Of a DNA stretch of 64,000 nucleotides, positions 39,535-48,975 are shown one piece after another. How positions within the stretch are numbered: position 1 is the first letter of the stretch; each line of letters starts with the position of its first letter. Origin of the DNA: Warburgia ugandensis. Taxonomy: Eukaryota > Streptophyta > Magnoliopsida > Canellales > Canellaceae. Location: NCBI GenBank assembly GCA_035236585.1, contig CP141138.1, positions 23,199,437-23,263,436 of the forward strand, read 5' to 3'. The translations under genes were made by a program, and so were the position numbers. The notes below the pieces were generated by a model. It searched no databases. It was not told where the DNA came from and was given only the letters and a program-made list of their open reading frames with translations.

Positions 39535-39881
39535 GAAGTTAGTTCTATACATATGACCAGTGACGAGAAAAAGAAATGCAATAGCTAAATGATGATGAGC
39601 AATATCAGTCAACCATAAACTTTGTGTTTATGGATGGAATCCCTCGAGAAGGGTTAGAATGGCAGTTCCCGCTCCTTGGGAAGTACCAAATAAATGACTA
39701 CTAGAATCGGGGTTTTGGGCATAAAGATTCCACTGACCTGTAAAAAGTGGGCCCAACCCTTGGGGATACGGTAATACATCTAAGAAATTATTCCATCTGA
39801 CGTACTGCCCCCTGATCCGGGAATAGCAACATGAACTAAATGTCCTGTCCAAGCCAAGGAACTTACTCCGAAGGTACCCAT
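39535..39881 (-). pseudogene. psaB: psaB internal fragment (photosystem I P700 apoprotein A2)
   Basis: The minus strand encodes [20 protein letters not shown], then [54 protein letters not shown] and [19 protein letters not shown]. This is a well-known stretch from the N-terminal third of psaB, including membrane-helix histidines. It is about 115 codons of a gene of roughly 734 codons, with no start or end. GG to EG in LLEGFHP is a G-to-A change. Confidence 0.85.
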
Positions 39882-40069
39882 CTTATTCTTCGATTTCTAC
39901 TGGATTAAACCAATGAATTGGAAGGAGTCAACTGACCCTATTTTCAGCTACACTTCGACTATGGTTCTATTTAGACTATTATACTTCTATAGGAATTTAA
40001 AAATTTCTTTTCAGTTTCAGATTTCTCAACAATAATTCCTCTCATAAGCTACTCCATACATCTATTCCA

Positions 40070-40252
40070 AATTCATGAATCGTTCATGGATGCTTAAGAG
40101 GGAGGGATCATCGTACATCGTGAATAACCAAATTCCAATTGAAATGAAATCTTTAGGAGGAATCAATGAAACAGGAATCAATGAAACGACATCAATTCAA
40201 ATCCTGGATCTTCGAATTGAAAGAGATATTGAGAGAGATCAAGAATTCTCAC
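40070..40252 (+). pseudogene. ycf2: ycf2 5' end fragment
   Basis: The ATG at 40181 opens [20 protein letters not shown] followed by KNSH, the start of plastid ycf2, then breaks off into other sequence. The region just upstream (GAAATCTTTAGGAGGAATCA) is the ycf2 leader. A 12-base AATCAATGAAAC duplication lies just before the start. Confidence 0.75.
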
Positions 40253-40990
40253 TAAATAAAGATCCTTGGTCTCATCCTCTATATTGAGATATATCATGAG
40301 ACCAACAAGTTGATTCGAGATCTCATTATCAACCTCTTGTCCTAAAAAAAAGTAATCTTTTTCGATGAAGTCAGTTGATTAGGACAAAATTGTATCCCTT
40401 AGGAACCGCACACGCACCTTTAGATGCATATGGTTCAAAAAAAAAAATCAAAATTGTGAGAAAAAAAAGAATCAATGTGTCGATTCCAGCCCTCTTTCGT
40501 TTTTTGTAGCACGCTTTTTCTTAAGGAAGGGACTCTTTTTTTTTCCAAGAAAGAGGTGTTTTAACGTGCTTCCTATAAAAAAGAATTCATTGAACTTATA
40601 GAACTAACCTCTCATTGATGTATTGTTTCATCGAGATACAAATCGCGATGTAATTTTCTTGTTCCTGAATGGGCCTCTTCAATTCTTTTAGGTTTATGCT
40701 CTACTCTGGGTAAAGATCTGCTCGAATTCTATAGATTGATTCCCTTGTAATACACTTTTGATCAAAATAGTTTTATAAATTCCAACGAATTTCACTTTTT
40801 TATTTTTATTTGAAACTTTTTTGAATTTGAACCTTTTGATTTCTATATCGAAGATATGCTTACGAAGTTGGAACAACTTATTGATTGGTACTAACCCTAG
40901 ATCCGCCCCCTTGATTGATAAATGAATCAATACTTTATACTCGAGCTCCATCATGTACTATTTACTTACAACCTTCCCCCTAAAAGGTTG
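40253..40990. other. Plastid-like sequence, gene not assigned
   Basis: It has A/T-rich spacer character with homopolymer runs. An 86-codon minus-strand frame (40694-40954) contains EYKVLIHLSIKGADLGLVPI, which I cannot place with confidence. Confidence 0.4.
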
Positions 40991-41590
40991 GGGTTCTAGT
41001 AGAACAGAACAAACTATGTCGAGCCAAGAGCTCAGTATTAAACGTATTCCTATTACTATTATCCTTAACCCTACCATGGAATCTTCTCGTTAGCCCTCCA
41101 TTATACTGGAGGAAAGAGTGCTTTTTGCTTGCCTAAGGGAGGAGACAGCTTTCAAAGGGACTGGATGGTATTAGCTTAGGACTTCAACTGGAACTTAAAC
41201 CCCAGATAAAGGAAAAGAACTGGTAGGGAGAAAGACTACAACTAGATGACTGGTAAAAGGCACTAAGGATTCTCTTATGATTCTAACTCACGCGAAGGCA
41301 GAAAGCCTGGAAAAATGTCTGGAGGGAAACAATAAATACGCTACTGAAAAGATCCTTGGAAAAGGAAAATCTCGAACTCAAACTGCAAGAAAGGAAAAGA
41401 TTTTAAAATCATCACAAACCTCCCCATTTTCTTTTCTATTGCAATTTCTCGATTATTATATGATGATTTCTTAACTTTCCATAGATAGAAAGAGAAAGAC
41501 TAGAAATGACATCTCTTATGTCAATGATACCAAAGGGATCTTAAATGAATGGAATTAGGATATGGACGGAATATAATGAAATAGAGCCGC
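40991..41590. other. Possible mitochondrial-type segment within the insert
   Basis: The style (balanced base use, motifs such as GCTTGCCTAAGGGAGGAGAC) is unlike plastid DNA on either side and resembles plant mitochondrial intergenic DNA. No mitochondrial gene is visible, so this is inference. Confidence 0.3.
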
Positions 41591-41730
41591 TTTGAGGTTC
41601 CCTATGAAATGAGGCATGGAATGAAGCCACTATGAAGAAGTTCAAGGAGTTACGAAGGAAGCTTCGGGCTCATATTGGTCATGGGTTGAGAACGGGAGTT
41701 GAACTCTAGGAGATCTAATCTCCCGTTGTT

Positions 41731-41802
41731 CCTCAGTAGCTCAGTGGTAAAGCGGTCAGCTGTTAACTGATTGGTCATAGGTTCAAATCCTACTTGGGGA
41801 GA
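41731..41802 (+). tRNA. trnN-GUU: Plastid-derived trnN-GUU copy, decayed
   Basis: The 72-nt cloverleaf starts TCCTCAGTAGCTCAGTGG, with anticodon GTT and a T-loop GGTTCAAATCC. Compared with the conserved plastid gene I count five differences, all G-to-A or C-to-T, four of them at CpG sites. Its neighbour trnR lies about 590 bp away in opposite orientation, as in the plastid inverted repeat. It is unlikely to be used as a nuclear tRNA gene. Confidence 0.85.
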
Positions 41803-42024
41803 TTTGATTAATTCTTTAATTCTTAATTAAAGGGCTCGCTTTGACCGTTAGGAGTAGGTAACCTGTTCCCTGTCTTTCTTTCTATTGCATTCTATCTCAT
41901 CGTATCACATTTTGTTTTGCGATATTTGAGAATCATTGTCAATACCTCGATGTAGATCCGGGATAATCCTTTGTTTCACAGCCCGGGGGCTATTTACAAC
42001 TAGCCAATTAAGAATTCTCAGATG
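41792..42024 (+). repeat. Right arm of the 233-bp inverted repeat
   Basis: It overlaps the last bases of trnN and continues into the trnN-trnR spacer. It is the reverse complement of 38957-39189. Confidence 0.9.
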
Positions 42025-42390
42025 ATGTACTAGCAGTGCATTAAAGATGCAGTCATCGATTCTACCGAGAGGACACAATACCGCGAGCAAACATATTAAT
42101 GACGAGGAACATATTTTTGCTTTGCTATGCTACTAATACTTGTATTTGCTCTGCTATTTTGCCCAAGCCTGGCTGAGGAAGAGTTACGGGGAGTAAAACA
42201 CAAATATGTTGATTCGAACTGGGCATATTCTATTGAATTATAGAATCATTCACAATAAATAAAAAGTAAGGCCATTCCATTTCGACAAAAGACCCACACC
42301 CAAGTTCCATAGCTTTGCGTCCGCTATCCTGATCATGATTTTCCTACCCCCATAGGTAAAGGAAAGGTCCTTCCCTTTTGGGCCGGTTGT

Positions 42391-42464
42391 GGGCGAGGAG
42401 GGATTCGAACCCCCGACACCGTGGTTCGTAGCCACGTGCTCTAATCCTCTGAGCTACAGGCCCC
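42391..42464 (-). tRNA. trnR-ACG: Plastid-derived trnR-ACG copy
   Basis: On the minus strand the 74-nt sequence starts GGGCCTGTAGCTCAGAGG after one G, has anticodon ACG within CTACGAACC, and a T arm GGGGGTTCGAATCCC. It looks intact, unlike the neighbouring trnN. Its order and orientation relative to trnN match the plastid inverted repeat. Confidence 0.88.
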
Positions 42465-42509
42465 ACGCCGTCTCCACTGGATTTGTTCCTGGGAGTACTC
42501 TAAAAAAGG

Positions 42510-44790
42510 AACCTCAAATATCTAAATTTCACCCTTTTAGATACTTTTTCAGACCCATTACTAAGTAGCAGTAAAAAATTTGCATCCATTTTTCATGATA
42601 TTATGCATGGATCAGATATATCATGGCCAATTCCTCAGAAAATGTTGTGGGTGATTCTTCCACAATGGAATATGATAAGTGAGATTTCGAGTAAGTGTTT
42701 ACAGAATCTTCTTCTGTCCAAAGAAATGATTCATCGAAATAATGAGTCACCCGTTCCATTGATATGGACACATCTGAGATCACCAAATGCTCGGGAGTTC
42801 TTCTATTCAATCCTTTTCCTTCTTCTTGTTGCTGGATATCTCGTTCGTACACATCTTCTCTTTGTTTCCCGAGCCTCTAGTGAGTTATAGATAGAGTTAG
42901 AAAAGATCAAATCTTTGATGATTCCATCATACATGATTGAGTTGCGAAAACTTTTGGATAGGTATCCTACATCTGAATTGAATTCTTTCTGGTTAAAGAA
43001 TCTCTTTCTAGTTGCTCTGGAACAATTAGGAGATTCTCTGGAAGAAAGACGGGGTTTTGCTTTTGGCAGCAACATGCTATTGGGTGGTGGTCCCGCTTAT
43101 GGGGTCAAATCAATACGTTCTAAGAGGAATGATTTGAATATCAATCTCATCGATATCATCGATCTCATAAGTATCATACCAAATCCCATCAATCGAATCA
43201 CTTTTTCGAGAAATACGAGACATCTAAGTCGTATAAGTAAAGAGATCTATTCATTGATAGAGAAAGAAAAAACGTGAACGGTGATTGGATTGATGAGAAA
43301 ATAGAATCCTGGGTCGCGAACAGTGATTCGATTGATGATGAAGAAAGAGAATTCTTGGTTCAGTTCTCCACCTTAACAACAAAAAAAAGGATTGATCAAA
43401 TTCTATTGAGTCTGACTCATAGTGATCATTTATCAAAGAATGACTCTGCTTATCAAATGATTGAACAACTGGGATCAATTTACTTACGATACTTAGTTGA
43501 CATTCATAAAAAGTCTCTAATGAATTATGAGTTCAATAGATTCTATTTATGAGAAAGACAGATCTTCCTTCTCATTATCAGACAATCACTTATTCACAAA
43601 CCTCGTGTGGGGCTAATAGTTCTCCTTACCCATCTCACGGAAAACCCTTTTTGCTCCGCTTAGACTTATCCCCTTCTAGGGGTATTTTAGTGATAGGTTC
43701 TATAGGAACTGGACGATCATATTTGGTCAAATCCCTAGCGACAAACTCATATGTTCCTTTCATTACGGTATTTTCGAACAAGTTCCTAGATAACAAGCCT
43801 AAGGGTTATCTTATTGATGATATCGATCTTGATGATAGTGATGATATCGATCTTGATAATAGTGACGATATCGATCTTGATGATAGTGACGATATCGATC
43901 TTGATGATAGTGATGATATTGATGACCTTGATATGGAGCTGCTAACTATGACGAATGTGCTAACTATGTATATGACGCCGAAAATAGACCAATTTGATAT
44001 CACCCCTCAATTAGAATTAGCAAAAGCAATGTCACCTTGCATAATATGGATCCCAAACATTCATGATCTGTATGTAAATGACTTGAATTACTTATCCCTC
44101 GGTCTATTAGTGAACTATCTCTCCAGATATTGGGAAAGATGTTCCACTAGAAAGATTCTTGTTATTGCTTCGACTCATATTCCCCAAAAAGTGGATCTCG
44201 CTCTAATAGCTCCGAATAAATTAAATACATGCATTAAGATACGAAAGCTTCTTATTCTACAACAACGAAAGCACTTGTTCCATACTAACAGATTCAAGTC
44301 CATAACCATGGGTTCTAATGCACGAGATCTTGTAGCACTTACCAATGAGGCCTTATCAGTTAGTATTACACAGAATAAATCAATTCTAGACACTAATACA
44401 ATTAGATCAGCTCTTCGTAGACAAACTTGGGATTTGCGATTCCAGGTAAGATCGGTTCAGGATCATGGGATCCTTTTCTATCAGATAGGAAGGGCCGTTG
44501 CACAAAATGTACTTCTAAGTAATTGCCCCATAGATCCTATATCTATCTATATGAAGAAGAAATCATGTAAGGAAGGGGATTCTTATTTGTACAAATGGTA
44601 CTTCGAACTTGGAACGAGCATGAAGAAATTAATGATACTTCTTTATCTTTTGAGTTGTTCTACCGGATTGGTCACTCAAGATCTTTGGTCTCCATTCAGA
44701 CCCGATGAAAAAAATTGGATCACTTCTTATGGATTCGTTGAGAACAATTCTGATCTAGTTCATGACCTATTAGAAGTAGAAAGAGTATAC
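42510..44790 (+). pseudogene. ycf2: ycf2 internal fragment (AAA-like domain)
   Basis: Successive frames encode known ycf2 stretches: LDTFSD then [52 protein letters not shown], a P-loop-like [20 protein letters not shown] (about 43690-43755), [20 protein letters not shown] (Walker B-like region) and [20 protein letters not shown]. The native gene encodes a very large essential plastid protein; this is roughly its central third. There is a stop at about 42887 and frameshifts near 43277 and 43552. It ends at LLEVE and joins unrelated plastid spacer. Confidence 0.9.
43819..43914 (+). repeat. Four 24-bp tandem repeats in ycf2 (DIDLDDSD)
   Basis: GATATCGATCTTGATGATAG plus four bases is repeated four times, with one GAT-to-AAT change, encoding acidic octapeptides. 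Length variation at this position is common among plastid ycf2 genes. Confidence 0.9.
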
Positions 44791-44912
44791 AATAATGATG
44801 TATTTGGTGAATCAAATACCATGCTAATAACGAACCATTCTAATTAGTTGATAATTGATAATATTAGTTGATAATTTTGTGAAAGATTCCTGTAAAAGGT
44901 TTCATTCACGCC
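44791..44912 (+). other. Plastid spacer, probably atpB-rbcL type
   Basis: It lies between the ycf2 and rbcL fragments, with TTAGTTGATAATATTAGTTG and GTGAAAGATTCCTGT motifs reminiscent of the atpB-rbcL spacer. It is joined to the middle, not the start, of rbcL. Confidence 0.35.
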
Positions 44913-45664
44913 TAATGCGTTGGAGAGACCGTTTCTTATTTTGTACCGAGGCTCTTTATAAAGCGCAAGCCGAAACAGGTGAAATTAAAGGCCATTACTT
45001 GAATGCTACTGCAGGTACATGTGAAGAAATGATCAAAAGGGCTGTAGTTGTCAGAGAATTGGGAGTTCCTATTGTAATGCATGACTACTTAACAGGGGGA
45101 TTCACTGCAAATATTACCTTGGCTCATTATTGCCAAGACAATGACCTACTTCTTCACATCCATCGTGTAATGCATGCAGTTATTGATAGACAGAAGAATC
45201 ATGGTATGCACTTTCGTGTACTAGCTAAAGCATTACGTATGTCTGGTGGAGATCATATTCATGCCGATACCGTAGTAGGTAAACTAGAAGGAGAAAGGGA
45301 AATCACTTTGGGTTTTGTTGATTTATTATGTGATGATTTTATTGAAAAAGACCGAAGTCGCGGTATTTATTTCAAACTAAAAGGAAAATTCTATAGGATG
45401 GCCATAAGGCCAGCCATGCTTTATGGATCAGATTGTTGGGCCACTAAGGAACACCATGTTCATAGGATGAGCATCACTGAAATGAGGATGTTGAGATCAA
45501 TGAGTGGCAGGACAAGAAAGGATAGAATTAGGAATGAAAATATTAGAGAAAACTTAGGGGTAGCACTAATAGGTAACAAAATGTGGGTGATTAGACTTAG
45601 ATGGTTTGGACATGTCCAAAGGAGACAAAAAATGGCACCGGTTAGAAGAATTGAGGAAATGTAA
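44855..45664 (+). CDS. Chimeric open frame: rbcL fragment fused to RTE C-terminal region
   Basis: One uninterrupted 269-codon frame joins 20 spacer-derived codons, about 153 rbcL codons and about 96 codons of the RTE C-terminal region. The junction is [13 protein letters not shown] at about 45371-45375. It survives because insertion left the frames in register and no later stop arose. No promoter is evident. Whether it is transcribed is unknown, and a functional protein is unlikely. I list it because it is a real, long, open fusion frame. Confidence 0.55.
   Translation: MIILVDNFVKDSCKRFHSRLMRWRDRFLFCTEALYKAQAETGEIKGHYLNATAGTCEEMIKRAVVVRELGVPIVMHDYLTGGFTANITLAHYCQDNDLLLHIHRVMHAVIDRQKNHGMHFRVLAKALRMSGGDHIHADTVVGKLEGEREITLGFVDLLCDDFIEKDRSRGIYFKLKGKFYRMAIRPAMLYGSDCWATKEHHVHRMSITEMRMLRSMSGRTRKDRIRNENIRENLGVALIGNKMWVIRLRWFGHVQRRQKMAPVRRIEEM
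44915..45374 (+). pseudogene. rbcL: rbcL internal fragment (Rubisco large subunit)
   Basis: It encodes [80 protein letters not shown] and [13 protein letters not shown], about 153 codons from the catalytic barrel (roughly residues 212-364). Several residues differ by transitions from the conserved protein, such as VVVREL for VFAREL, ADT for AGT and LLCDDF for LLRDDF. The conserved GGDHIH metal-site region is intact but the gene lacks both ends. It runs in frame into RTE sequence. Confidence 0.92.
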
Positions 45665-45837
45665 GTAGAAGGTTCTAAAAGGGCAAGGGGAATGCCTAAA
45701 AGAACATGGATAGAAATGGTAAGAAAAGATTTAAAAACTTTGGGACTAAATGAAGCCATGGTACTTAATAGAGAGGGATGGAGGAGTAAGATTCATGTGG
45801 CAAATCCCTAATTGGGATAAGGTCTTGATGATGATGA
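45374..45837 (+). pseudogene. RTE C-terminal region and 3' tail
   Basis: [20 protein letters not shown] and [20 protein letters not shown] and [11 protein letters not shown] are the standard C-terminal block of plant RTE polyproteins. A stop interrupts after RRIEEM, but coding resemblance continues (RGMPKRTWIEMV, REGWRSKIHVANP) to the GATGATGATG tail. Confidence 0.85.
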
Positions 45838-45877
45838 CATCTTCAATAGTTCCATAAACCCAGATGCTACTACTTGG

Positions 45878-48800
45878 TGATGACCCGAGTTTTCACATGC
45901 ATTTTTAAATGTAAAATTAATTCCTAATGCGGGATCGATCCCTATTTGAAAACAATTTTAGAAAATCAATGCAATGCATCGAAAAAAATATTTTATTTTA
46001 AATTCATTTTAAAAACCTTGAGTGTCATTTGCTTTCAAGACGAACAAAGTAATTTTGAAAAAAAAAGAAGACAATCATATATAAACCCCAAGTCTATCTA
46101 GTCATAGCTCACAGCCCAACTGTAATAATTACAGATACATGTCCAAAAGGTAGATCATATACTTACATTTATACTTGTCTCCTTTTCATTCACTTGATCG
46201 TAGCATTAACATTTTCTGATGCTTCTTCTAATCTTGTGTGGAGCTAATCTGTAAAAATAATATATTTGGATGAGTATTCCTCATACTCAGTAGGTGATCT
46301 GATACCACTATTTTGAAAACACGGCATGCAACATACATGGTTTCAAAAGAGGCTTTCCATGAGAAACATCATGAAATTTCTCTTTGTGTATACATTTTTA
46401 TGCATAAATCATAAGCTTGTTTGCACATTTTCAATCAGGGAAGCTTTTAGCGAAATCCAAAAATCAACGATATAACTATGGACTGCTTTATTGAAATCCT
46501 ATATGCAATAATATAAATAGGACTAAAATCATAAAGTAGTAATTGATCAGCCCATGTAGTAAGATCTCATCAAAAGCATCAAGCCAATAAGTCACATATA
46601 ATAATCATGAAACTATTAAAATAGTAATAATTCAAAGCAGATGATAGCATCCCTATAGATATCATGCACATGGTCTTTCGATTTTGTTCCCATCGTAGGC
46701 TGCTTCATTGGTGATCTACCCACTTGGAACTCAAGCCGATGGGTCTGTAAACACATCAAACCGATTGGTCATGAGTACTTATCTACGATCATCTCAATGC
46801 TATGTGCATATCGATAAAATTGAAATCATAGGGCCAACTATGCTCATGACCAGCACACAGTTGGAATCGTGTGTCTCCGGTATCTAGAGACCACCCACCA
46901 TAGCCCTCCATGGCGACTATGGATATGTCCCTGAAAGGGTACCGTGAACACCTCCAGTGGTCGTCCTTGTTTACCACATCAGTCGAGGAAGGGACAATGC
47001 CATTTTGGTAGCGATACCATCTACTTTTTGTGGTAAAGGTCGGGAGGCCAACCCCATACATAACAACCTCTCAGCATAGTGCCCACCAGGCTCAATAGCC
47101 CAAAAGCATATATAATTAATCCAAATCTCAATCATCGTAAATCATGCAATCTATGCAATGCGTTTCAAAACATGCGAGCAATGCATATAATATGCATTTA
47201 CCAAATCTCAATCATCACAAGTCCTGCAATTTATGCAACCAGTTCCAAAACATGTATGCAATGCTTATATAAAGCCTATTTACCAAATAGGCAATTTGCA
47301 TGCAAGATCATAAGGAAAATCTGCATACTCATTATGAGAATATCAAATCTCAAGAAGCATGCTAAACACGGTTATAGGATCAAATAAATCAATTAGAGTT
47401 TAGAAATTCATTTAAAAAGGCAGCAGTATCAGACTACCTACCTCGATGTCTTTTGAATTGCCTTCTTCATTACTCGTCCCTGATTTACTTGTTGAATATC
47501 AATTGATAACAAGGATTCAAGTATCATTTTCCACCCTTTATAGATTAACGGCTAGATCTTCCTTTGAGGATCATAGATCCTTGCTTAATACGTTTCTAGG
47601 CTAGATCTTGCGTATAGATCTAATGTTTAATGGTTAGATCTCATAGATTGCCTATCCTGATGCTTAGAACATTCTGTACTTGATTCGAACGGTCAGATCT
47701 ATATGATTTAGGTGTGATCTAGGTATATTGATCTTCTAATATACCTAATGGATCAATTTATGAGAATTAATCATCTTTGATCTTGTAGATCTATGATATT
47801 TTCATGGCTTCTAGGCTATAGTCATATAAAATAGTCCATTGATCCTAACTTTTATAGTATCATTAGGTTCGCGTCGTTAATATGAATGCAACAATTCTTT
47901 TGGATTGTTGATCATAGTTATATAGCCTCCTTAATTGTGTTTTTAGTGTCATGAATCAATGTACAAACTAGATTCATCCATACTAGGCCTGCGTGTCACG
48001 GTTCCCTAGACGTGTGCGCATCCCAGTCGAACCAAGATTGCGTTTGCATGCATGCACACACCTGAACGATGCACCAGGGTGTGCATCCTAGACGGCATTG
48101 CTCGGGGGCGTCTTTGGCTCGGGCGCACGCGTGTCACGACTTTTGGGGCGCTCATACTTCCTGGTCGAACTGGGACCATGCCCATACACCGCATGTGCCT
48201 GAAGTCTATCGCAGGGGCCGTATTTCGGGCGTGTGTTATGCACTGCATCCCTAGGATGCCCTGGTTCGAGGGTTCTAGAATGAACCCATCTTCTCTAGTA
48301 TTTTTCGACCAGAAAATGCCAGATCCGGCATGGATATGGGTTAGAAGAGCGGGAAAACCAAGGGGAGAGAGAGAGGGAGAAAGAAGGGCCTTACCTGGGC
48401 AGCCAGAGATGGTGCCCTTTTTCTTGTGATGCAGTTCCCTTTATGCTTGTCAGAACCGTAGCTTGAAGTAGTCGGAGGAGAAGGAGAAGGGATGATCGGA
48501 AAAAGAGGAGGAGAGGGTATAGAGGGTGAAGGCGGTGCCGCCATTTTTGTGGCGCCGTACTACACAAAGGTGGTGCAGTGCGTCGGCTGGAGGTAGGGGA
48601 CGACCAGGGGTGTCGTTATCAAAATGACCCCTTTTGTTTTTAATCCTTTTTGTTTTTAAGTTCAAATTACACAAATGCCTCTTATCTTCAAAAGTCCATT
48701 TCTTGGTCATACGAACTCCGTTTTCAGTGTTCTTTGAGGCTTTGGATTCCACTTCGAGCATAGAATCTAATTATGTGGATATTTCTCTCAATTTACTTTA

Positions 48801-48975
48801 TTTCATAGGTTAATTAAAATAAAATATCCAACAGCCTATTAATATGATTAAATATCTATTAATCTCCAAAATTTTCTAAAATAAACAAGCTATACCTAAT
48901 TAGCACATGGAAACAATATGATTGATTGTGGTTATAAAAGTGATATACTAATATTGAAAAATTTGAGTCATTACA
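45878..48975 (-). repeat. Left LTR (3' LTR of the element)
   Basis: It matches the right LTR over nearly its whole length. It carries about 220 extra GC-rich bases near 48000-48225 and about 50 extra bases near 47306-47355. Confidence 0.85.

Larger units (their letters stand above)
38957..45374. other. Organellar (mainly plastid) DNA insert in the RTE element
   Basis: Plastid segments appear in non-genomic order: trnN-trnR spacer (inverted), psaB piece, ycf2 5' end, trnN-trnR block, ycf2 internal part and rbcL internal part. RTE coding sequence lies directly outside both edges. Every plastid gene is partial, and several carry stops, frameshifts or C-to-T/G-to-A changes. Part of 41.0-41.6 kb looks more mitochondrial than plastid. 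The left edge shares CATC with the plastid sequence, suggesting end joining by microhomology. Confidence 0.88.
36650..45837 (+). mobile_element. RTE-clade non-LTR retrotransposon interrupted by organellar DNA
   Basis: An endonuclease start HIATWNIRTVTGKSL lies near 36740, followed by reverse transcriptase (37598-38960) and, after 6.4 kb of foreign DNA, the RTE-specific C-terminal region (45374-45690). The C-terminal region carries [20 protein letters not shown] and [11 protein letters not shown]. The 3' end has the GATGATGATG repeat (45826-45836) typical of RTE tails. The 5' limit is approximate. Stops and frameshifts occur at several points, including 37293, 37573 and 38632. Confidence 0.85.

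Noticed and set aside
38957-45374. Functional plastid genes (psaB, ycf2, rbcL)
   Set aside because: All are fragments lacking starts, ends or both, with stops and frameshifts, and are flanked by nuclear retrotransposon sequence.
48052-48429. 125-codon ORF in the left LTR of the LARD-like element
   Set aside because: It depends on the GC-rich block missing from the other LTR and shows no recognisable domain.
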